The position numbers and the translations under genes were made by a program. A stretch of 48,892 nucleotides of DNA from Synechococcus sp. RedBA-s (lineage in GTDB: Bacteria; Cyanobacteriota; Cyanobacteriia; PCC-6307; Cyanobiaceae): the NCBI RefSeq assembly GCF_024345495.1, contig NZ_JAGQBF010000024.1, forward strand, positions 1 through 48,892, read 5' to 3'. Each line of letters starts with the position of its first letter. Position 1 is the first letter of the stretch. Below the pieces are notes generated by a model. The model saw only the letters and a program-made list of their open reading frames with translations, had not been told where the DNA came from and did no database searches. This document shows positions 7,606 to 14,922 of this stretch, in pieces.

Positions 7606-8031
7606 TCAGAACTCAGGGTCGCTGACTTGTTCCACTGCCGGCGCGTGGGTGCGCGCCTTGAGGTTGCGCAGGCGATTGTCGAGTTTCTGGAGCATCTCCA
7701 GCCCGAATACCGGCAGTTCCTGCACGGCGAAGAGGAACTGTTCGCGGTTCATCACCAGCAGCTCGGCGTCGCCCAGGGCGATCGCGTTGCCGTAGCGGAG
7801 ATGCTCTGGTTCGACCAGTGCTCCCACACCAACACAATGTCCCGGGCCGAGCGTCTCCTGCATCCGCCCCTCGTCCCAGTCCACCTTCACGGATCCAGAG
7901 ACGATGCCGTAGAGGCAGTCACCCGATTCGCCGCTGCGAAATACCACATCTCCATCATTGAAGTGCCGCGTGTTGCCGTCGTGAGAAAGGGCCCGGATGG
8001 TGGAGAGGGCGCCGTCTTGAGTCGTTGTCAT
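7606..8031 (-). CDS. Cyclic-nucleotide-binding-domain protein
   Basis: The product has 141 residues from the ATG at 8031 (MTTTQDGALSTIR); the open frame continues upstream to 8100 without support. The single domain has the Crp/Fnr-type beta-roll pattern: HFNDGDVVFRSGESGDCLYG, VSGSVKVDW, the phosphate-binding-cassette region CVGVGALVEPEHLRYGNAIAL, then the helix EQFLFAVQELPVFGLEMLQKLDNRL. There is no helix-turn-helix, so it is not a transcription factor. The canonical Arg of the cAMP site is not evident, so the ligand is uncertain. It could act as a regulatory module or stress sensor. The gene is intact, in contrast to the related relic at 8505-8850. Confidence 0.82.
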   Translation of the reverse strand: MTTTQDGALSTIRALSHDGNTRHFNDGDVVFRSGESGDCLYGIVSGSVKVDWDEGRMQETLGPGHCVGVGALVEPEHLRYGNAIALGDAELLVMNREQFLFAVQELPVFGLEMLQKLDNRLRNLKARTHAPAVEQVSDPEF

Positions 8032-8068
8032 GGTTGGATCGAGTCGGGAGAAGGGAGAGGACTGGGAT

Positions 8069-8275
8069 TCAGCCGATGGAAACGGGGAGCGGCTGCACAT
8101 CCCAGATAGTTCTGGCGTACTCGCGGATGGAGCGGTCGGAGGAGAAGTAGCAGTTGCGGGACATGTTCAGCAGTGAGCGCCGAAGCCAGTCCAACTGCGC
8201 ACTCAGGTAATCGGCGATGTGGGCAGGTGCCAAGAAAGGATCGTTGGCGCACAGGCCGGTGCGTTGGGGATTCGT
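8069..8275 (-). pseudogene. Glycogen phosphorylase, C-terminal relic
   Basis: The last about 60 residues before the TGA at 8069-8071 read DPFLAPAHIADYLSAQLDWL, LLNMSRNCYFSSDRSIREYA and RTIWDVQPLPVSIG. This is the terminal block of glycogen/maltodextrin phosphorylases, where the family has DPYxxLxDFxxYxxxQ, NIAxxGxFSSDRTIxEYAxxIW and P. Upstream of about 8275 the similarity ends abruptly, so about 90 percent of the gene, including the pyridoxal-phosphate lysine, is gone. The small size and lack of a start show that it is a relic. Its end overlaps the 5' flank of the nucleotide-binding-domain gene. Confidence 0.82.
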
Positions 8276-8504
8276 GTAGCTGGCCGGTTCCGGTGGATGC
8301 CGCTGCTTCAGGGGTTGCGGAATGGACAGACCAGCCATGAGGTTAAAGCTCGTACACGTCACTGTGGCCCTTGACCTCAGCCGTTCGGTTAACTTCCGGT
8401 TAGCCCCCGGTTGGAATTCGATGTAGGCGTCACCGCCTGCGGCATCAGGGACTGGCCATGGATCAACCAGGCACCCACGCGAACCGGATCCAGTCGACCA
8501 GAGA

Positions 8505-8850
8505 CTCCTCTGATGCTGTCCTCGGCCTTCTGCCAGGAGTTGGATCGTGTTCGCCAGAGGTTGCTGCTGCTTCTGAACTTCCTGCATCCCGTGGGAGGTG
8601 GCCAGGGGCTCCCCGACGACGGTTTGTTGCTGACCTGTGCCCTCTGCAGCCTGGCGTTCCATCCGCTTCAGCCATGGCGACATTGGCACGGCGATGTACG
8701 TGATCGTGGAGGGACGCATGCGCGTTCACATCGACGACCAGACCATCGTGGAGCTGGGTGAACGGGAGATCATCGGCGAGTTGGCGGCGCTGGATCCTGA
8801 GCCACGCTCGGCCTCGATGAGCGCGCTATCGAACTTCTTCACCACCACCT
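8505..8850 (+). pseudogene. Frameshifted relic with a cyclic-nucleotide-binding domain
   Basis: In one frame about 8510-8590 reads MLSSAFCQELDRVRQRLLLL and then NFLHP, a helix like that before the nucleotide-binding domain in cyanobacterial and proteobacterial HEAT-repeat or ATP/ADP-translocase-like proteins. In another frame, from about 8670, it reads FSHGDIGTAMYVIVEGRMRV, ELGEREIIGELAALDPEPRS and ASMSAL, a clear nucleotide-binding beta roll. The frame change between 8600 and 8660 and the loss of the C-terminal helix show a decayed gene. It is not a duplicate of the intact gene at 7606-8031, as the sequences differ widely. Confidence 0.65.
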
Positions 8851-8970
8851 CATCGGAGCTGGTGGCCATTATGAAGCTGTGTTGTAGATCTTCGTCGCTG
8901 TGCGGGCATTCCACAAATCGATCGATTACACCAGCCCGTCGCAGCCTGGCCTGGGCGATCCTTGCGACCC

Positions 8971-10074
8971 TCAGTGCCGGGGCGCCGTCCAGTCCTGGAA
9001 CCAGCCGCGGCGCCACAGCCAGTAACTCTGAACCAGGGCGACCAGCACCATGAACACCAGAACGATGCCATAGCCATACTTCAGGTGCAGTTCCGGCATG
9101 TTCACGAAATTCATGCCATAGATGCCGGCGATGAAGGTGAGTGGCGCAAAGATGGTAGAGACGATCGTGAGCGTCTTCATCACCTGGTTCATGCGGTTAC
9201 TGATGCTGGCCATATAGGCCTCGGTCACTGAATCGCACTGATGGCGGATGAGTTCACAGGCCTCAAAGATCAGGATCACCCGCTGCTCCATGTCCTGGAA
9301 GCCATGCAGGGCGTCGGGGCCTAGCAGCCGTTGGGTCTGGCGCAGCAGCACCATCAGCTGATGGCGCAGCGGCCACACCTGGCCCCGGATGTCCCTCAGG
9401 CTGCTGCGGATCTGGTACGTGCGGCTGAGCAGTCGTGGTTTGGGCCGCAGCAGGGCCGCCTCCTCCAGCTGCTCCAGCAGCTCCGCCAGATGTTCCAGCA
9501 ATGGAAAGAGACCGTCGAGCAGCTCGTCGATCAGGAAGTGGAGGATGTCATCCAGATCGTCCCGCGTCGGGGCCGGATCCAGGCACCTGAGCCACTGGGT
9601 GAGCTGCGGAAACGACCCGGCGCTGGGCACCTCCTCGAGGCTGATCAGCAGGTCGGGCAGTAGCAGGAATCCCACCTGCTCGGCGATCAGGCGGTCGGGT
9701 GTTTCGGAGAAGCTGAGGCGGTGCAGCACCGTCAGCACCGCATCACCGATCGAATCGACCCGGGGACGCTGGGGATGCTCCAGCAGAGGAGCCTGCATGT
9801 GGGCCGGCACCCCGAGGGTGTCGAACACCGTGCGGATCAGAGTCGTGTCGGCCAGACCCTGCAGGCGCACCCAGAGCGGAAGCCCTCCACTGAGCAGCGG
9901 CTCAAGATCCCGGGCGCCCGCCAGCTCCACTTCCTCGATCCCAGTGGGTTGAAAACAGAGCACCGAGAGCCGCGTGGGCGCCCTGCCCCCATGGATGAAC
10001 AGCTGGCTGGGGAGATCGCCGGGCCTCTCCGTGAGTCGCCTGGAGCGAAGGCTGCCCGGATCAATGCGCATCAT
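8971..10074 (-). CDS. corA: CorA-type magnesium/cobalt transporter
   Basis: The product has 367 residues, normal for CorA. The large N-terminal cytoplasmic domain leads into long helices (about 180-300, DILHFLIDELLDGLFPLLEH onward), then two C-terminal membrane segments at about 301-319 and 333-352. The signature Gly-Met-Asn is at 320-322 (IYGMNF), directly after the first segment, which defines the family and its pore selectivity filter. The loop after GMN reads VNMPELHLKYGYG, like the MPEL loop of CorA. The protein ends with basic residues. It should form a pentameric channel in the inner membrane. It is intact among relics and oriented like the Na+/phosphate cotransporter fragment upstream. 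Confidence 0.93.
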   Translation of the reverse strand: MMRIDPGSLRSRRLTERPGDLPSQLFIHGGRAPTRLSVLCFQPTGIEEVELAGARDLEPLLSGGLPLWVRLQGLADTTLIRTVFDTLGVPAHMQAPLLEHPQRPRVDSIGDAVLTVLHRLSFSETPDRLIAEQVGFLLLPDLLISLEEVPSAGSFPQLTQWLRCLDPAPTRDDLDDILHFLIDELLDGLFPLLEHLAELLEQLEEAALLRPKPRLLSRTYQIRSSLRDIRGQVWPLRHQLMVLLRQTQRLLGPDALHGFQDMEQRVILIFEACELIRHQCDSVTEAYMASISNRMNQVMKTLTIVSTIFAPLTFIAGIYGMNFVNMPELHLKYGYGIVLVFMVLVALVQSYWLWRRGWFQDWTAPRH

Positions 10075-10229
10075 CCACGGAGTGTGGCGACCCTTGCACC
10101 CCCTGGGGAGGGGGCGCTGCGCTGAAGCAGGTGCTCCAGGGCCAGGCCCGAGGCCAGCAGGGTGCCCTGCAGCAGCAGGCAGCAGCCGATCTGTGCGCGG
10201 CGTTCCCAGAGCAGGCCCGTCATGACATC

Positions 10230-10515
10230 AGTGGAAGGGGTCCTGCAGTTGAGACCACCTGCCCCTGCCGCGCTGCTGTCCGGGCGACATCGTGGGGCAT
10301 GGGGGCGCACCGGAGCCCCTGGCCAGGGCCACCAGCCAGCCCAGGCCGGTGCTGCCCACATTGGCTCCGAAGATGATGCCCAGAGAGCTGGGAAAGCTGA
10401 TCAGCCCGGCTTGAACGAATCCCACCGTGGCCACGGTGGTGGCCGATGACGACTGCAGGGCCGCCGTGATGGCGGCACCGCCACCCATGCTCAGGCCAAC
10501 CTGGTGAGCGCTCCG
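10230..10515 (-). pseudogene. Na+/phosphate cotransporter fragment (PF02690 type)
   Basis: The frame read leftward from about 10510 gives VGLSMGGGAAITAALQSSSA, then TTVATVGFVQAGLISFPSSL and GIIFGANVGSTGLGWLVALA. This is the first Na/Pi-cotransporter repeat, in which QSSSAT and GANxGxT are signatures. After WLVAL the frame degenerates (GSGAPPCPTMSPGQQRG), although GRGRWSQL resembles the family pattern further on. Between 10230 and the corA start at 10074 another frame carries weak hydrophobic similarity (AQIGCCLLLQGTLLASGLAL). The first part and the second repeat are missing, so the gene is dead. Confidence 0.72.
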
Positions 10516-10748
10516 TACCCCGCCAGCCAGCGGTTCACCCGAGGACGGATCGAGGGGGGCACTTCCTGCAGCAACTGGTCGAGCTCAAGGGCCCCCAGCC
10601 GGCGCAGATCGCGCACGTTCACCCGCCAGAGCGCCTCCGCTTCGCGGATCAGCCGCGCCCAGGTGCGTGCTTTCTGCCAGCGGCGCAACTGCTGCTGCTG
10701 ACGGCGCCCCTGGGGCGGGGCCGATTCTACCCGCTGCTCCATCGCCAT
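10491..10748 (-). CDS. Hypothetical protein of 85 residues
   Basis: The frame begins with ATG 10748 (MAMEQRVESAPPQGRR), has a glutamine/arginine-rich start and then helical, plausibly coding sequence: RLIREAEALWRVNVRDLRRL and LDQLLQEVPPSIRPRVNRWL. It is soluble with no recognisable motif. The stop lies close to the start of the cotransporter fragment, so it may be another piece of a decayed gene. I do not recognise a family. Confidence 0.35.
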   Translation of the reverse strand: MAMEQRVESAPPQGRRQQQQLRRWQKARTWARLIREAEALWRVNVRDLRRLGALELDQLLQEVPPSIRPRVNRWLAGYGALTRLA

Positions 10749-10884
10749 GGCTGCCCTCAGACCTTGCGCTGCTGCCCACAGCTTGTGCCTGGCCGCTGGT
10801 CTTGACAGCCCTTCTCAACAATGCAGTCGTGATCGGATGCATACGAGCCGGTGGGCATCAAGCTGTGCCCTGCGCTGGTGGGCT

Positions 10885-11895
10885 TCAGGCAGCCCGTCGA
10901 GCGGCTGACTCCGGCTCCACCGGCCTGACGGAGAAATCCAGTTCTCTCACCTCCCGTTCACTCAGGCGCCGGCTCCAGGCCTTGGCCACCGGCTCGTTCC
11001 AGCGGAATCCCGCTGCGCGGGCCCGGTGGCGCTGGTCGTAGGGCAGCTCGGCCCGGTACAGCTGCCGCGGCTCCAGCCCCGCCAGCAGCAGGGAGTCCAG
11101 CTCAGTGCAGCGCTCAAAGACCTGGGCCAGGTAGATGCAGTCGGTGAGGGCCCGGTGGGCGGCCCAGACCGGAATGCCGTAAGCCAGGGCCAGGTCCCGA
11201 ACCGACGGGGTGGTCTTGAGGCGGCGCTCGCTGGGCCAGCGCAGGTCCTCCATGCTGCAGAGCCAGGGTTTCTCAATCGCCGGCAGCGGACCGCGACCGA
11301 ACCAGGGCCTGTCAAAGGCCACGTTGTGGGCCACGATCACATCGGCGCTGGCCACCAGCTGCTGGAAGTAGAGGAGTCCCGCCTGCCAGGGCTGCTCCAA
11401 TCGGCTCACGCTGGCATCGATGCCGTTGATCCCCTCGGCTGCGTTGCTCTGGCAGGGCAGCAGCAGCGACAGCTGGCTGAGCACAGCGCGGCTTTGCACA
11501 TGAAACAACACCGCCCCCACTTCGATGCAGTGGTCGCTCTCGGGATCCAGGCCGGTGGTCTCGGTGTCGAGGATCAGCAGCCGCTGGGGGCAGGCCAGAT
11601 CGGGGCCGGTGGCCTCGGCTGGTGGAGTCTGCAAAGGAGTCCGCAGGGGCGTGGGCACCACCACAGCAGCAGGATCAGCCAGATCAGGCGATTCAAGTTC
11701 AGCTTGGCTTGCTTCAGTTGCGTCGGGCACGAGGCTGAGCAAGCTGGTCTGCTGCCAGCAATGGGCCTGCTGGCCCCCTGGATCCGGGGATTGCGGGGAT
11801 CCCGACGCTGCTGCCATGGGCCTGCTCCCCCGGGTGGTTGCTTTCCATGATCCCAGTTCCGGGGAGCCCATGGGGTAGGCGCTGGTGCTGGGCAT
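10885..11895 (-). CDS. DnaQ-like 3'-5' exonuclease
   Basis: The product has up to 336 residues. A DEDDh exonuclease fold occupies about 104-270: ExoI motif LILDTETTGLD (Asp and Glu metal ligands), ExoII motif IVAHNVAFDRPW, ExoIII with AHRALTDCIYLAQVF (catalytic His and final Asp). The C-terminus (PYDQRHRARAAGFRWN and beyond) resembles a short tail found in cyanobacterial relatives. The first 100 residues are Pro/Ala/Ser-rich and poorly conserved; ATG 11895 is used, but a later start is possible. It could be a proofreading-like or repair exonuclease; the polymerase III epsilon name often given to such proteins is not proven here. Confidence 0.85.
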   Translation of the reverse strand: MPSTSAYPMGSPELGSWKATTRGSRPMAAASGSPQSPDPGGQQAHCWQQTSLLSLVPDATEASQAELESPDLADPAAVVVPTPLRTPLQTPPAEATGPDLACPQRLLILDTETTGLDPESDHCIEVGAVLFHVQSRAVLSQLSLLLPCQSNAAEGINGIDASVSRLEQPWQAGLLYFQQLVASADVIVAHNVAFDRPWFGRGPLPAIEKPWLCSMEDLRWPSERRLKTTPSVRDLALAYGIPVWAAHRALTDCIYLAQVFERCTELDSLLLAGLEPRQLYRAELPYDQRHRARAAGFRWNEPVAKAWSRRLSEREVRELDFSVRPVEPESAARRAA

Positions 11896-12353
11896 GCATT
11901 CCCTCGCCGGGCCGATGAGCGCTTCTGTGGGGACCCCTCAGGACGGGGTTCCGATGGCTCAGACACTCACTGAACCAGTCAGTCGATGTCTGGTAGGTCA
12001 AGAATTTGTCCCAGCTGCTTGGATATCAGTGAGTTCAAGGGATCTGCGCAGGCTGAGGACGCCCGAACTGTGGCAGATGTAGCGCTAAGATATTAACAGG
12101 GATGAACTTCGTGATATGCTCCGGTCATCGGTTGCGCATGGCCCTGCGAATAAATGAGTCAGCTGGCGCGTTCGCCCTCTGTCTTTGTCATTCCCGCTTG
12201 GCTGCTCAATATCATGCAGATCCGACTGGCTCAAATCTTGCTTAGGCAAAGACTTCCCCCTGGTCTGCGTGGTCTGGGTCGTGCCCGCTTCGTGGTTCGT
12301 AGAACCATCCCTGCGCTGTGCGAGTGAGTGCTTCCGCTGTTGAAACACTGGAG
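11896..12353. other. Intergenic stretch upstream of two tiny ORFs
   Basis: About 460 bp between the exonuclease start and the first tiny ORF. Open frames here translate to unconserved Arg/Ser/Thr-rich strings. An AT-richer stretch lies at 12083-12115 (GCTAAGATATTAACAGGG) and could hold a promoter. No RNA gene was recognised. Confidence 0.4.
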
Positions 12354-12524
12354 ATGAATCCCATGACCACGAGAGCCAACCGGAGTGTCGTTGACCAAGG
12401 CCAGGTGAACGAACAACTCATGGCGGCGATCCTGGATAAGAAGCAAGCCCAGGTTGAGGCCTCGTCGAAGCAAATCCAGACGTTGCAGGCGGGCCTGCAG
12501 GATGCGGCCGCAAGGGAAGGATGA
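12354..12524 (+). CDS. Small hypothetical protein, 56 residues
   Basis: ATG at 12354 follows CTGGAG and gives MNPMTTRANRSVVDQGQVNE, followed by a strongly helical, charged stretch (LMAAILDKKQAQVEASSKQI, QTLQAGLQDAAAREG) with a heptad-like pattern. The last codons overlap the next ORF by four bases (ATGA), which implies translational coupling. No signal peptide, membrane segment or known motif is visible. Composition and coupling make it likely to be real. I do not recognise a family. Confidence 0.55.
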   Translation: MNPMTTRANRSVVDQGQVNEQLMAAILDKKQAQVEASSKQIQTLQAGLQDAAAREG

Positions 12525-12709
12525 ATCCCGGACTTGTGGAAGACAATGATACCTTTCTAGTCAGATTGCTCGACAGGCTGTACTCCCATCCCCAGTTGAT
12601 GGGGAATGCCGGACCAGAGATCGATGCGATTGCCGACCCCGATCTTTTCGCTGAACAGTTGCTCCTGGCGGCCGTACCGGCAGCCCAACGGTCCTCAGGG
12701 AAAGGCTGA
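12521..12709 (+). CDS. Small hypothetical protein, 62 residues
   Basis: ATG at 12521 overlaps the previous stop (ATGA) and is preceded by GGGAAGG, a good ribosome binding site. The product is acidic and helical: MNPGLVEDNDTFLVRLLDRL, then SHPQLMGNAGPEIDAIADP and LFAEQLLLAAVPAAQ. It precedes the CDGSH-glutamate synthase gene by 88 bp on the same strand, so the three genes may be co-transcribed. No homologue family is recognised. Confidence 0.5.
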   Translation: MNPGLVEDNDTFLVRLLDRLYSHPQLMGNAGPEIDAIADPDLFAEQLLLAAVPAAQRSSGKG

Positions 12710-12797
12710 ATCAGCGCTGTAATCTCCTCTCTCCAGGTTTGAAAGCTTCACCGTGCGATCAGAATGGTTCCCCGTCCACCCCCAGCAGAGGCCCTTG

Positions 12798-14417
12798 ATG
12801 GAGAAGCCGGTCGTGGCCGCCAACGAACCCATTGCCGTTGAGCTGAAGAAAGGAAAAACTTATCTCTATTGCACCTGCGGCCGCTCGAAGGATCAACCGT
12901 TCTGCGACGGCTCCCACCAGGGCAGTGGATTCTCGCCCCAGTCCTTCACGGCCAACTCCGATGGAGAAACCTGGCTCTGCCGCTGCAAGCAGACGGGCCA
13001 TGCACCCTATTGCGATGGCAGCCATGCCCAGGTGCCAGCCGAGCTGGTGGGGCAGAACGTCTCCCTCACCAGTGCAACCAAATCGCCCGAAGAACCCGAG
13101 GACCAGGACCCGACTCGGCCTGACCAGGACCCTGACCAGGATCTGATGCCGGAGCCCCATCCCACGGCTGAGGAACCCGCGCTGACCCTCATCCACGAAC
13201 TTGCCGAGCACGGGCTGGAGCACGTGGGGCCCCAGGGGCCGATCGCGGCGATGGGGGTTCCCCGCAGGGAGCTGCCCAACTGGGATCACCTCCAGATTCT
13301 GGTGGCCCAGCTGGCTAGGCAGCCACTGCAGAACGACGCGCCGGTCGCCACGGAGCTGGTGCTGGGTCCGCAGGCCGCCAAGCCTCTACATCTGCGGATT
13401 CCGCTCTTCGTGTCCGACATGAGTTTCGGCGCCCTCTCCGAGGAGGCGAAGGTGTCCCTGGCGCGGGGAGCCGAACAGGCTGGAACAGGCATCTGCTCAG
13501 GGGAGGGGGGCATGCTTCCCGAAGAAAAGGCAGCCAACAGCCGCTATCTCTATGAGCTTGCCCCGGGACGATTCGGCTACCGAGAGGAGCTGCTCGAACA
13601 GGTCCAGGCGTTCCACTTCAAGTGCGGGCAGGCGGCGAAGACCGGAGCCGGAGGCCACCTGCCCGGCATCAAGACCACTGCTCGAATTGCGGCGTTGCGC
13701 GGCGTTCCTGTGGGCGAGCCGGTGATCTCTCCGCCAACCTTCACGGATCTGAGCACGGTGGATGATTTCCGTCGATTCGCCGACCGGGTGCGGGAGATCA
13801 GTGGCGGGATCCCCGTGGGCTTCAAGATCAGCGCCCAGCACATCGAAGCTGATCTGGATTTCGCCATCGACGCCGGAGCCGATTACATCATTCTCGATGG
13901 ACGGGGTGGCGGCACCGGGGCGGCGCCCCTGCTGTTCCGGGATCACATCTCGGTTCCCACTATCCCTGCCCTGGCGCGGGCGCGCCGCCATCTGGACCGC
14001 CGCGAGGCCAGCGGCCGCGTGACCCTGATCATCACGGGTGGTCTTCGCACCCACGCCGATTGCATCAAGGCCATGGCCCTGGGCGCCGATGGGATCGCTC
14101 TGGCGAATGCCTCGATCCAGGCGATCGGCTGCGTCGGCGCCCGCCTCTGTCACACGAACAACTGTCCGGCCGGTATCGCCACCCAGGATGCGGAGCTTCG
14201 GCGGAGGCTGAACATCGACCATGCCTCCGATCGCCTGGCCCGTTTCTTCGAGGCAACTGTGGCGCTGATGCAGGTCATGGCCCGTGCCTGCGGCCACACC
14301 ACGCTCCAGGGCTTCAACAGAAATGACCTGACCAGCTGGCATCGAGACCTGGCGGAGCTGGCCGGCATCGCCTGGTGTGGAGTTGAGCCGGAACGGCCCC
14401 CCGGAACAAACTCCTAG
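12798..14417 (+). CDS. CDGSH iron-sulfur domains fused to glutamate-synthase FMN domain
   Basis: Numbered from ATG 12798 (MEKPVVAANEPIAVELKKG) the product has 539 residues. An open frame from a GTG at 12753 adds 15 poorly supported residues. Residues 20-76 hold two CDGSH-type 2Fe-2S motifs, CTCGRSKDQPFCDGSH (Cys25, Cys27, Cys36, His40) and CRCKQTGHAPYCDGSH (Cys61, Cys63, Cys72, His76), arranged like tandem MitoNEET/CISD3 proteins. A 50-residue acidic linker (EEPEDQDPTRPDQDPDQD) follows. From about 150 to the end is the FMN-binding barrel of GltB: FVSDMSFGALSEEAKVSLAR, GEGGMLPEE, FKCGQAAKTGAGGHLPG, IILDGRGGGTGAAPL, CHTNNCPAGIATQD. The glutamine amidotransferase domain is absent, and no gltD neighbour is seen. 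It may be a redox enzyme that accepts electrons through the CDGSH clusters; substrate unknown. Confidence 0.88.
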   Translation: MEKPVVAANEPIAVELKKGKTYLYCTCGRSKDQPFCDGSHQGSGFSPQSFTANSDGETWLCRCKQTGHAPYCDGSHAQVPAELVGQNVSLTSATKSPEEPEDQDPTRPDQDPDQDLMPEPHPTAEEPALTLIHELAEHGLEHVGPQGPIAAMGVPRRELPNWDHLQILVAQLARQPLQNDAPVATELVLGPQAAKPLHLRIPLFVSDMSFGALSEEAKVSLARGAEQAGTGICSGEGGMLPEEKAANSRYLYELAPGRFGYREELLEQVQAFHFKCGQAAKTGAGGHLPGIKTTARIAALRGVPVGEPVISPPTFTDLSTVDDFRRFADRVREISGGIPVGFKISAQHIEADLDFAIDAGADYIILDGRGGGTGAAPLLFRDHISVPTIPALARARRHLDRREASGRVTLIITGGLRTHADCIKAMALGADGIALANASIQAIGCVGARLCHTNNCPAGIATQDAELRRRLNIDHASDRLARFFEATVALMQVMARACGHTTLQGFNRNDLTSWHRDLAELAGIAWCGVEPERPPGTNS

Positions 14418-14446
14418 GGTGCCTTCACTGTTTTTTTGATGCACCT

Positions 14447-14917
14447 GTGGGCAAGGCCATTCAGGTTGGTGAGAAGGCTCCCCTGATCGATTTGAAGGAT
14501 CAGAACGGCAGCGCGCGCCGCAGTGATCAGCTCGCCGGCCACCCCCTGGTGCTGTTCTTCTATCCCAAGGACGACACCCCTGGCTGCACGATGGAGGCCT
14601 GCGCCTTCCGCGACAATTACGCCGCTCTGCAGGCCCTCGGCGCTGAGGTCTGGGGCGTGAGCGGCGATGACACTGCCAGCCACGGGCGCTTCTCCCAACG
14701 GCACCAGCTTCCTTATCCGCTGCTGGTGGACCAGGGCAACAGCCTGCGCCAGGCCTTCGGCGTGCCCGGCGCCCTGCTCAACCTGCTGCCGGGCCGTGTC
14801 ACCTATGTGATCGATGGCGAGGGCGTGGTGCGCCACGTGTTCAGCAACCTGTTGGATGGGCCGGCCCATGCCCGTGAGGCCATGGCCGCCCTGCAGCGGC
14901 TGGCTCCCCAGGCCTGA
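14447..14917 (+). CDS. bcp: Peroxiredoxin Q (bacterioferritin comigratory protein)
   Basis: A thiol peroxidase of the AhpC/TSA superfamily, 156 residues from a GTG start. The active site FYPKDDTPGCTMEACAF carries the peroxidatic Cys47 and the PrxQ-type resolving Cys52. Other family blocks are QLAGHPLVLFFYP, WGVSGDDTASHGRF and RVTYVIDGEGVV. It reduces H2O2 and organic peroxides using thioredoxin or glutathione-like partners. It starts 30 bp after the CDGSH-glutamate synthase gene on the same strand, suggesting co-expression with an iron-sulfur enzyme sensitive to peroxide. The DUF1350 gene follows 5 bp later. Confidence 0.92.
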   Translation: MGKAIQVGEKAPLIDLKDQNGSARRSDQLAGHPLVLFFYPKDDTPGCTMEACAFRDNYAALQALGAEVWGVSGDDTASHGRFSQRHQLPYPLLVDQGNSLRQAFGVPGALLNLLPGRVTYVIDGEGVVRHVFSNLLDGPAHAREAMAALQRLAPQA

Positions 14918-14922
14918 GCGCC

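Noticed and set aside
7800-7840. GGTTCGA stretch resembling a tRNA T-arm
   Set aside because: It lies in the coding part of the CNB-domain gene and lacks the acceptor and anticodon arms.
8726-9016. Minus-strand frame between corA and the nucleotide-binding-domain relic
   Set aside because: Part of it (DSDEDLQ, VVVKKFDSALIEAER) looks coding, but the other half lies antisense to the recognisable CNB relic. No family is identified.
12085-12348. Minus-strand frame of 87 codons upstream of the tiny ORFs
   Set aside because: Polar, low-complexity translation, no ribosome binding site and no known motif.
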